From: Stephanodiscus triporus
Lineage: Eukaryota > Bacillariophyta > Thalassiosirophyceae > Thalassiosirales > Thalassiosiraceae
Reading direction: 5' to 3'
Assembly (NCBI GenBank): GCA_036939755.1
Contig: JALLAZ010000122.1
Location: 1 to 22,361 of the forward strand
Length of the DNA stretch: 22,361 nucleotides
Shown here: piece after piece, positions 7,924 through 15,517 of the stretch
Numbering within the stretch: the first letter of the stretch is position 1
Layout: each line of letters starts with the position of its first letter
The notes under the pieces: generated by a model
What the model was told of the DNA's origin: nothing
The model's input: only the letters and a program-made list of their open reading frames with translations
Database searches by the model: none
Made by a program: the position numbers and the translations under genes

Positions 7924-8825
7924 TCATTCCTGGGATAGGTTGAGGGTCATCATGCTCAGCGAGTCGGATATCTCCCCCCGTTCCAACTTCCCCATCACCT
8001 CGCGGATGCTCCCCCGGAGCAGGTCGCCGTCGCACCCGCCCACGACGACCGGCCCGGCCTTCGTGCCGTCGAGTTCCACGAGGTCGTTACCGTCGTCCCC
8101 GCCGAGCACGTACGCGACGTAATGGTGCCTCACCCTGCTTTGATCGCTCGTGATCGCCTCGGATTGACCCTCGGAGGCGTGGGCCGCGTGTATCGCGCGG
8201 AACTCCTCGTTCCCCTCGAGGGCGGCGCACCTCTCGCGCGGGGACATCGACGACGTCGACGATCGGAACCTCCCCATCACCGACGTTGGATCGACAACGA
8301 TCGACGGCGAGTTGAACACGGCGTGCAAGCAGGCGATGATCCCGCACGCGTTGTCGAGCGATCCCGACTGATGCATGTAAAATCGAACCACGTCGTAATT
8401 TTCGGCGGATCCAAGGTCCCGACTTCGGTATTCGGATTTGGGTATCAGTCTCTCGTGACATACGATGATCCCGAGGACCGGCTGGGGCACGAACGCGAGC
8501 AGGTCCTCGTCGAAGCCGAATATTTCGCCAATAGAGAAGGCTTCGGGAAGGCCGATCGAGTGGAGGTATTTCTGTGTACCGTAGTATTGAGTCGGGTTTC
8601 GGCGTTCGTGAGAGTAGAGAGGGAGAGGGAGCGTACGATCGATGGAGCGGTGTGAAATGTCTCCTTACGCCTTGTGTTCAGAAAAATCGACGGAGGGCGT
8701 GAAACATTCATCATCCTTACCGTGAGAACATCTGGATTGGATTCCAGGGGAGGCCAGGAGAATTCGTCCTTGGAGGGTTCGATGACGATGGCTCCATCAT
8801 CTTGTTGTTGTTCGGCGGATGTCAT
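7924..8825 (-). CDS. Ubiquitin carboxyl-terminal hydrolase, UCH (C12 peptidase) family
   Basis: Two exons, 8825-8721 and 8571-7924, flank a 149-nt intron (GTAAGG donor, ACACAG acceptor, phase 0), giving 250 aa, close to UCHL3. ATG 8825 (MTSAEQQQDDGAIV) is preferred over a more distant ATG at 9047, which would run into the divergent neighbour. FSWPPLESNPDVLT, then KYLHSIGLPEAF, is the family's N-terminal signature. LDNACGIIACLHA holds nucleophile Cys111, RHHYVAYV holds His185 and VELDGTKAGPV holds Asp203. The family removes small adducts from the ubiquitin C-terminus and processes ubiquitin precursors. The oxyanion Gln (Q103) is eight residues before Cys111 rather than the usual six, so the loop appears two residues longer. 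The C-terminus MTLNLSQE matches the family's end. Confidence 0.93.
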
Positions 8826-9004
8826 AGTGTTGTCCTGTGTAGGGTAGAGGGCAAAATGCGGGCTGCCCCCAAGTTCGTCTTCCTGTCGCAGCAGGGAGAC
8901 TCCACATACACGTGGATTCGCCTCATCTCCACCATCTCTATCTCTACACTCCAAGACAACGCATCGCACCCTATGCACAGACTTCGATGAGAAGTATCGC
9001 AACC

Positions 9005-9861
9005 ATGGCCCCCATCGCGCTTCCCCGCCATTCGTCGTCATTTCCATCCATCTTCCGGATCCGGACGGCGTGCGCGGCGGCCGTTGTGATCGTCGCGATG
9101 ATGATGCGATCGTCGTCCGGCGCAGCAGTAGCAGCGGCGGCCGCCGCCGACGCGTCGTCCGCCGCCGTTCGACGACCCCCCCCTCCGGCCGTGGCCTTCC
9201 TGAGGAGGAAGAGGGCGTACACCCCGCTATTGTTCTTCAAGGTTCCCAAGGGGACGATGGACGAATGTGAGTGTTGGGCGCGCACCTGTCGCAAAAATCG
9301 AGCTTGTCGATGTTATCACGGTCCGGCAGCGTCTCCGGGATGAATACGTCCGAATCGATACTGCGCGTGCACAAACTAATAAGAGCGGTTTTGTTCTTCT
9401 TCATTTCGCGATCGAACCCTCTCATCGCCTAATCCCCACAAGGCGATGGCATGGAAAAGGTGATCAAGACTGTAGAGAAGGAACGCGGCGTGCGAGTGGA
9501 ACGATTGGACATAATGCGCGATCGAGCGGCCAGGAAGCTGTACGAGAAATTGGTCGAGGGCGACATCCGTAGTCCGTTCCCGTTGCTTTACCATCGCGAG
9601 TCGCTCCAGCGCGTGTACGGCGTCGCCGACGTCGACCTCGTCCGCTCGTGGTCCAAGGGACGGCTGTTGCCCGATCGGGGGGACGACGTCGTCGACGGGG
9701 AAAGGATGTCGGTGTTGGGCGGGCAGGGCGGCGAGGAGGACGAGGAGATGGAAATGGACATGGAGGAATTGGAAATGGAGATGGATGCGGAGCTCACGCC
9801 CGTGCAACGGAGGGGGAAGGAGGCGATGAAGAGACGGATGGAGGAGGGCAGGAAGAAGTGA
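9005..9861 (+). CDS. Thioredoxin/glutaredoxin-like protein with CxxM motif, probably plastid targeted
   Basis: Two exons, 9005-9266 and 9443-9861, with a 176-nt intron (GTGAGT donor, CCACAAG acceptor, phase 1), give 226 aa. ATG 9005 has a strong ACCATGG context; an in-frame ATG at 8987 is the alternative. The first 75 residues are hydrophobic and Ala/Ser/Pro-rich with PAVAFLRRKR, an A/F junction like a plastid presequence. Across the splice junction the protein reads TMDECDGMEKVIKTVEKERG, then VERLDIMRDRAARKLYEKL and SPFPLLYHRESLQRVYG. This fits a thioredoxin fold with single Cys88 in C-x-x-M and a possible cis-Pro at SPFP. The tail alternates acidic EMEMDMEE and basic QRRGKEAMKRRMEEGRKK segments. 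Fold assignment is by pattern only. It is head to head with the UCH gene, 179 bp apart. Confidence 0.72.
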
Positions 9862-10036
9862 CTTCGGCGAGATCCCCTCCCGTCGATGGTTGAATTCATC
9901 GTTCGAAATATGATACGGACCTGCTTATGCTGCCGTCTTGATCATCATGGGAGAATGCATTCTTGTCGCGAATCGATGATACGAGCATTCCGTCCATTCG
10001 CGTAGTAGAAAAATAGAACATCACTTTAGTCTGGAA

Positions 10037-11567
10037 TTAGGGTTCGTCGCCGCGATTTGAAGACTCCAACACGGCCATCCTTTCCCTCGCGGCTTTCGAT
10101 GTCCCCAACCAGAATCCGGAATGCACGACGCTGTCCCTCTCCCAGAATTGCACCGGACTCGTTTCGATCTTACCCGTCAGGGCCTCGACGCCGTCCGGCG
10201 TGATGAGGAGGGTGTGCTCGAACTGCGCCGACCTCTTCCCGTCCCTCGTGGTCGCCGTCCAATCGTCTGGCCACATGAGATATCCGCCGCCCCCCTCGCA
10301 TATCATCGGCTCGATCGTGAACGTGTGACCTGGCGCCATCCTCCCCGCCGGTTCCGAGTTCCGATAGTGCAGTATGTTGGGATTCGTGTGGAAGACGCTC
10401 CCCACGCCGTGGCCGCAGAAGCTCTTGACGGTGGCGAATCCGCGTTCCGTCACGTGATCCTCTATGATGGCGCCGATGTCCTTGTATTCATTCCCAGGCC
10501 TGACGAAATCCATCGCCTTGATCCAGCAATCGTACGTCGCCTGGATGAGTCGACGCGCGTCGTTGTCCGCCGCGCCCTCTCCCCCCACCACGAACATCTC
10601 GCTGCAATCGCCGTGATAGCCGTCGAGGTAGCACGTCACGTCGATGTTGATTATGTCCCCCGTCCGCAGCGGTCGGTCGTCGGGGATGCCGTGGCAGATG
10701 ACCTCGTTCACCGATGTGCAGCAGCTCTTGGGAAAATTGCGATAGTTCAACGGCGACGGGTACGCCCTCCGTTCGACCGTCGCGTCGTGGACGATCCTGT
10801 CGATTTCGTCGCTTTTTGGATTCATGACACGGGCGGGAATCGTTTTTCGTTCAGCGTTCAGCCGGCCCATCCCCGCGAACCCCCCCCCAACGGGAACAAA
10901 AATACGCGTTAGGTCGAAGTACGAGGAAAGAGAAAAGGCCAAAGTCGATAGGAACGCCCAGACGCACGCTCCCCGTCCGACCGACCGATCTCGAACCCCG
11001 AAAAAATAACACTCACGTGGTGATCCCGGGCCCGACGGCCCGTCCCGCAAGGTCCAGTACCTCCCGCGCGCACCGTCCCGCCCTCCTCATCCTCTCGATC
11101 TCCTCCGGTCTCTTGACCTCGATGACCCACGGGAACAGGGCCGGCCGATTCTTCGGCATGCCATCCGCGGCGTAGTCCGGGAACTTGATCCCGGCATCGG
11201 TGGGAACGGTCCGCCTCGGGGTCTGCAGGCCCGGTCGGACGGAGCCGGAGTATCTAAATTCGGGCGACGTTGTCGGTCGCACTAGCGCGACGCCGGCGGA
11301 CGACGACGACGACGAAGAAGAAGAAGAAGAAGAAGAATCGCCGGATGAGCCGAAGCCCTTCGAACCACCTCGGGAGGGGCGCCTTCTCTTGCCGATGCCG
11401 CCGTCGTTCATGAAGAGAGTGAGCGGACACGCGCCCCGACGAGGGGCGACGACGTCGTTCTGGACGCATGATCGGGAGTGCGGCGAAAACGCCGCAATCG
11501 ACGCGACTACGAGTAACGATAGTAGCAGGACGAGGGAGGCATGGCTCGACGTCGACGCTGGCGTCAT
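10037..11567 (-). CDS. Type I methionine aminopeptidase, probably plastid targeted
   Basis: Two exons, 11567-11017 and 10811-10037, with a 205-nt intron (GTGAGT donor, AAAAAG acceptor, phase 2), give 441 aa. The N-terminus LVLLLSLLVVASIAAFSPHS is a signal peptide with an A/F junction, followed by a basic, Ser-rich transit region, so plastid import is likely. The enzyme removes the initiator Met from new proteins. EEIERMRRAGRCAREVLDLA opens the catalytic domain and the intron splits the PGITTDEID motif. Metal ligands are all present: Asp241, Asp252, His318 (CGHGVG), Glu351 (TIEPMI) and Glu382 (QFEHT), with His224 in NEVICHG. Their spacing matches the E. coli enzyme. A poly-Ser run reflects a trinucleotide repeat. 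It is head to head with the acetyltransferase-like gene, 240 bp apart. Confidence 0.94.
11299..11337. repeat. GAC/GAA trinucleotide microsatellite inside a coding exon
   Basis: About five GAC units run into about eight GAA units. On the minus strand they encode the poly-Ser tract of the methionine aminopeptidase presequence. Length variation here would change only the transit region. Confidence 0.8.
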
Positions 11568-11807
11568 GGTTCTTTTCTCTCGGTCCCGTCGCGCAATTGC
11601 TTTTCTTCCGCCTGCGCTTTGCGCTTTGCGCTTTGACGTCGTCTCAAAGTCTGTGGGGGTGGTTGTGAGCTATGCATGCTGGGCACAGGCTGGGGGATGT
11701 AGAGGGAATTGGGGGGCTTCCCCCCTCTTCTAGTTAGGAACGAAGCACATCGCATCCATCATGATCCTGCATGCACTGCACCATCCCATGCTCCATGTCC
11801 ATCTCTG

Positions 11808-13100
11808 ATGCTTGCTTCTATGAGATTAGCGTCCCATTATTTACGCAGTGTCGCGTTATTGCCCCTCCTCATCGACGGTCATAATGTGTCTTCTTTTTAT
11901 TTGACTCCCCTCTTATCTAATTTATCAATCCGCAATTGTATCGGCATAAGATTGTTTTCTTATCCGCAATCAAACTTAGATGGTATAGTTGATCACACTA
12001 CTCTCTCTGTTGATGACGTTTGGGAAGATCATTACTTGGGCAACGACGAGAGACGGTATCGATCACCGAGTCGCTCGTACATATCACATGTTTTGCGTGA
12101 CATGAACAACGAAGAATTTGGTGCATTTCTATTGCAGCACGAGCGAAAACTAACGGCGAAGGACGTACAACAAGAAGGGTTCGATCAATCTCACGCAGGG
12201 AGCGAAAGGAAACAGCGCACGGACTTTCTTCGCCGAAGTCTACCAGATCCGCTCTGGTCGCAGATTCGTTTGGAAGCTCAGCAAGCCTTGGCCCTTGAGC
12301 TGGATGCAGGGCCTCAATTGTACCAGCACGTCCTACGTCATCCCTCATTGATGGATGCGTTGGCAAGTATTATCAGTCACGAGATTGCCACGGAGTTGAT
12401 GCCAGCCACTGCGCTACTTGCACTGATGACGAATCAATTAACTTTGATCGACGAGAAGAACGTATATTTAGATCTTATCGCCTCGGCCAATCGCAATCCA
12501 TCCGAAGATTCAACTGCCCTCAATGCATTACTCTTTCATCAAGGCCTGCATGCCTTGGTATGCTATCGCGTTGCTCATCGACTGTGGCAGGCGGGACGCA
12601 CCGGTCTTGCGTACTATTTGCAATCTACGGTCAGTTCACGCTATGCCGCAGACATTCATCCGGCAGCCGAGATGGAAGGTGGGATATATCTCTCGGTCGG
12701 AGGGGGAGTGGTAATTGGCGAAACCGCAAGGGTTGGACAGGATGTCACCATCCTTCAGGGAGTAACTCTTGGTGGCACAGGAAAAGAGGTGGGAGACCGC
12801 CATCCAAAAGTTGAAGAAGGAGTAATTCTTCATTCCGGTGCAACGGTGCTTGGGAACATAAAGGTGGGAAAGGGAGCAGTCATCACGGCAAAAAGCATCG
12901 TCACCAAGGAAGTGCCAGAAAGGGCTAGAGTGAGTGGGGTTCCCGCCACAGTTAAGAGTTTTCGCGCATTGAGGGAGGAGGGCTTTAACGATGACGAAGA
13001 AGAACTTGAAGAGGAATGTGATTTATATTGCGAGGTAACGGGTCTCTACGAGAGTTATTTCTCGGAGATAGAAGAATTGGTTCAGATCGGATTATGCTAG
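11808..13100 (+). CDS. Serine acetyltransferase-like protein with altered active site
   Basis: One exon, 430 aa from ATG 11808; the frame extends upstream only to a TTG. A second ATG at 11820 is possible. The first ~60 residues (MRLASHYLRSVALLPLL) may be an organelle presequence. The SAT helical domain (LWSQIRLEAQQALALELDAG) is followed by left-handed beta-helix repeats: DIHPAAEMEGGIYLSVGG, VVIGETARVG, ILQGVTLGGTGKEVGDRHP and ATVLGNIKVGKGAVI. Normal enzymes make O-acetylserine for cysteine synthesis. Asp282, Arg331 and His332 match E. coli Asp143, Arg192 and His193. However, the LDHATG segment holding Asp157 and catalytic His158 reads LSVGGG here (Ser296, Val297). The conserved RDP upstream reads RNP. 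An acidic C-terminal extension (DDEEELEEE) ends in GLC, not the usual Ile. It may be a non-catalytic or regulatory paralogue. Confidence 0.9.
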   Translation: MLASMRLASHYLRSVALLPLLIDGHNVSSFYLTPLLSNLSIRNCIGIRLFSYPQSNLDGIVDHTTLSVDDVWEDHYLGNDERRYRSPSRSYISHVLRDMNNEEFGAFLLQHERKLTAKDVQQEGFDQSHAGSERKQRTDFLRRSLPDPLWSQIRLEAQQALALELDAGPQLYQHVLRHPSLMDALASIISHEIATELMPATALLALMTNQLTLIDEKNVYLDLIASANRNPSEDSTALNALLFHQGLHALVCYRVAHRLWQAGRTGLAYYLQSTVSSRYAADIHPAAEMEGGIYLSVGGGVVIGETARVGQDVTILQGVTLGGTGKEVGDRHPKVEEGVILHSGATVLGNIKVGKGAVITAKSIVTKEVPERARVSGVPATVKSFRALREEGFNDDEEELEEECDLYCEVTGLYESYFSEIEELVQIGLC

Positions 13101-13260
13101 GGATGGTGTGACGAATTGCATAAATCTAATCCATACAACACATTATGCATTAACGCCAAAGGCTCAACATCTTTTTCCGCGTCAGTTCCCCCGATGAATG
13201 ATCTCCCACATTCAAATATAAATGCAAATTGCCTTCGAACGCTCCAACTACTTTTCACAT

Positions 13261-13716
13261 CTACGATGATTTGAGAACTGCCGGAGCCTGCCCCAACGAG
13301 ACCTTCGGAAATCCCAGCTCTCTCAGCTGATTATCCGAATATCCTTGCTGTCTCAATTCCTTCACATGCAATTTATCAGTTTCAATTAGCTATTTTATTA
13401 TCAGGTTGGACGGCGAGAAAAAGACGACCAATATTGATACGCCAGAGAAGAAAACGAGAGCATTAGCAGCGCCACGTGGTTGAACGCGAAGTCGATTTAC
13501 GAAAAGCAAACGCACCTGTCCCTCCCTCATGATCTCGAATATGAGCGGCATAAGAACAACCATCGACGTCGTTGCCACGATGAATGCAAGATTTCCAGCC
13601 ATTCTCGCTGCAACCCATGACTTTTCTTTGCAATACATTCCACCGGCATAGAATGATTTCCCCGCACGGCTGAGGAAACCTTTGATACCACCTTCTTTCT
13701 GCTGTGATGACGGCAT
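13261..13716 (-). CDS. TOM22-like mitochondrial import receptor subunit
   Basis: Two exons, 13716-13516 and 13389-13261, with a 126-nt intron (GTGCGT donor, pyrimidine tract then AAATAG acceptor, phase 0), give 109 aa. ATG 13716 is the only good start; the frame upstream reaches just a TTG. The N-terminal cytosolic part is short (MPSSQQKEGGIKGFLSRAGK) and not strongly acidic. A single membrane helix follows, NLAFIVATTSMVVLMPLIFE, with the family's Pro inside it and REGQ just after. Exon 2 adds LIETDKLHVKELRQQGYSDN and QLRELGF, the intermembrane-space tail. The pattern fits TOM22, or plant TOM9, with a reduced receptor domain. It would help pass presequences through the outer-membrane TOM channel. 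Assignment rests on the membrane segment. It is head to head with a TPP-type carrier, 361 bp away. Confidence 0.82.
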
Positions 13717-13797
13717 GTTGGAGAATACTGCGGTTCGGTGCGGTGCGATAGGCGGGCGGTTGCGGTGTTGCTGTGGGTTGCCAAAAAAAGTGAGCAA

Positions 13798-13820
13798 GGG
13801 GGCTGGGGGGGGGGTGGGGG
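13798..13820 (+). promoter_or_regulatory. G-tract cluster with G-quadruplex potential
   Basis: Runs of 5, 10 and 5 G are separated by CT and T. The central ten-base run can supply two tetrad strands, so four G-tracts are available. The cluster lies about 80-105 bp upstream of the TOM22-like ATG, on the strand opposite to that gene's coding strand. Folding and function are inference. Confidence 0.4.
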
Positions 13821-13956
13821 CGATGGACAGACCGAGAACAGCCACAAAACTCAAGCACAGACCCGGCGAGAAGGAAGGGCGCAGGCAGCAGGCACACTCA
13901 GAACAAAATTCTAAATATCTGGATCATGACAATTGAGGAAAGCTCTCGGTTGCGCA

Positions 13957-13964
13957 TATAAAAA
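13957..13964 (+). promoter_or_regulatory. TATA-like box upstream of the TPP-type carrier
   Basis: TATAAAAA is preceded by GCGCA and followed by GGACC, 114 bp before ATG 14078. Position fits a core promoter with a 5' leader of roughly 80 nt. Only motif and position support it. Confidence 0.4.
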
Positions 13965-14077
13965 GGACCTTCCAACACCATGAGGACCCATGAGGTATCC
14001 GGGGTGGGCCGGGCAGCCCAGGAAAGATAGGGCTTGGCGGGAGAGCAGCCTCACTTGTTCGAGTTGCCAGAGATAGT

Positions 14078-15253
14078 ATGGGCTCATCCCCCACATCGTC
14101 TACTTCGTCGTCAACGGCGGCGCAAACGACGTCGCCGTCGTACCCTCCTCACTGGCACGACCTGATCGCGGGCGCAGTCGCCGGCCTCGGCGCGCGCGCC
14201 GTAACAGCCCCCCTGGACTTGTTGAAAATTCGACGACAGCTCGCGCCGACCTCGGCCTCGATCGCCTCCGTCGTCGGCGGGGAATGGAAGATATACGACG
14301 GCCTCCGTTCCATCGCCAGGAGGGAGGGCGGCGCGCGGTCGCTATTCCGGGGTAACGTCGCCGCGTCGTACCTATGGGTGGGATACAGCACGACCGAATT
14401 CTGGACGTACGGCCACGCCCGGGAGTATCTCCGCCGGCGGCGATGCGCCGACCGCTGCTGCGGCGACGACGACGACGACGTCGGGGCATCCGCCGCGATC
14501 GGCTTCGCCGCCGGCGCCGCGTCGGGCGTATGCGCCACCGTCGTCACCTACCCCTTCGACCTATGCCGCACGATCTTCGCCGCGAGGGGGATATTTCCGA
14601 TCCCCGCCACGAACGTGACCTGGTCGGATCACACGACGGACCTCGTCTCGAGGAGCCGGCGACAGTGGCCGTACGTCCAGCGCCGTCCTCCCAGGACGAT
14701 GCGCGAATTCGCCCACGAGATATATCGGCAGAGGGGCGTCGGGGGATTCTACGCCGGAATTTTACCGGGACTGCTGCAGGTCGTGCCTTACATGGGGATC
14801 AACTTCGCGTTGCACGATGTATTGGTCATGCTGAGCGAAAGTAACGACAGCAGAGTTTCGGGCATCGCCGGTATGGTCGCTGGGGTGATAAGTAAATTCT
14901 TGGTCTATCCGCTCGACACGGTGAAAAGGCGCTTGCAGGCGCAGGCGTTCTACGGCTCGAGTCCAGAAGGTGGAGACGCCGTGAGGAAAGTCATCCGATC
15001 ATTTCCTCAAAGTCGGATTTCCGAGAGGAAAAGAGTACCGGGGGCAGCTAGCTCGGTGGCTGTAAACCACCTGGCGGGCCATGACGTGTCATATCAAGGC
15101 ATGGTGAACTGTTTTAGGGAGATTGGGAAGAAGGAGGGGATCGCGGCATTTTACAAGGGTTTAATTCCTTCCCTCCTGAAGTCGTCGATTAGCACCGGTG
15201 CTTCTTTTTGGCTGTACACACTGACAAAGAATCTCCTTCGGTCCACGGGTTAG
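14078..15253 (+). CDS. Mitochondrial carrier resembling the thiamine pyrophosphate carrier (Tpc1/SLC25A19)
   Basis: One exon, 391 aa, with ATG in a good position after a TATA-like box. After a Ser/Thr-rich start, three carrier repeats are marked by TAPLDLLKIRRQL, VVTYPFDLCRTIFAARG and LVYPLDTVKRRLQAQ. WHDLIAGAVAGLGARAVTAP, PGLLQVVPYMGINFALHD and FYKGLIPSLLKSSISTGASF match the pattern I know for thiamine pyrophosphate carriers, including the RT of repeat 2 and the KSS/STG of repeat 3. Such carriers import thiamine pyrophosphate into the mitochondrial matrix for pyruvate and 2-oxoglutarate dehydrogenases. Inserted Asp-rich (DDDDDVG) and charged loops between helices are longer than usual. The first two thirds are far richer in GC than the last third. 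Carrier fold is certain, substrate is likely but unproven. Confidence 0.9.
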   Translation: MGSSPTSSTSSSTAAQTTSPSYPPHWHDLIAGAVAGLGARAVTAPLDLLKIRRQLAPTSASIASVVGGEWKIYDGLRSIARREGGARSLFRGNVAASYLWVGYSTTEFWTYGHAREYLRRRRCADRCCGDDDDDVGASAAIGFAAGAASGVCATVVTYPFDLCRTIFAARGIFPIPATNVTWSDHTTDLVSRSRRQWPYVQRRPPRTMREFAHEIYRQRGVGGFYAGILPGLLQVVPYMGINFALHDVLVMLSESNDSRVSGIAGMVAGVISKFLVYPLDTVKRRLQAQAFYGSSPEGGDAVRKVIRSFPQSRISERKRVPGAASSVAVNHLAGHDVSYQGMVNCFREIGKKEGIAAFYKGLIPSLLKSSISTGASFWLYTLTKNLLRSTG

Positions 15254-15517
15254 GTCCCATCCATTTATTAATGCTAACAATTAGTGTAGATATCAAATAA
15301 TGGCTGTGAATGATTTGACATACGTCATGCGATGAGCATTTTTTTGTGTTGCACTTTTTTCTACTCATACACACATCAATTGGCATAAGTTCACCCAAGC
15401 GTCGCGTCGCCGGGAGGAGTAGGAAACCCCTAAGATTAATAAGATTAAGGTGGCAATCAACACTCTCAATCATCCAAAGTAAACTCTACTTTTATGATCT
15501 AAAAAATAAAAAATAAA
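15254..15517. other. Short spacer between convergent genes
   Basis: This 264-bp AT-rich sequence lies between two 3' ends and should hold both polyadenylation regions. No gene is seen. Confidence 0.45.

Larger units (their letters stand above)
13717..14077. promoter_or_regulatory. Divergent promoter region of TOM22-like and TPP-type carrier genes
   Basis: This 361-bp spacer is G-rich on the plus strand. It includes a G-run cluster at 13798-13820 near the TOM22 side and a TATA-like TATAAAAA at 13957-13964, 114 bp before the carrier ATG. The short open frames within it are not supported. Confidence 0.5.

Noticed and set aside
10121..10912. 263-aa plus-strand frame
   Set aside because: Antisense shadow of the methionine aminopeptidase catalytic exon, whose ligands and spacing are intact on the minus strand.
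13717..13854. N-terminal extension of the TOM22-like protein
   Set aside because: The extended frame begins with TTG and reads through promoter sequence. ATG 13716 gives the usual short receptor.
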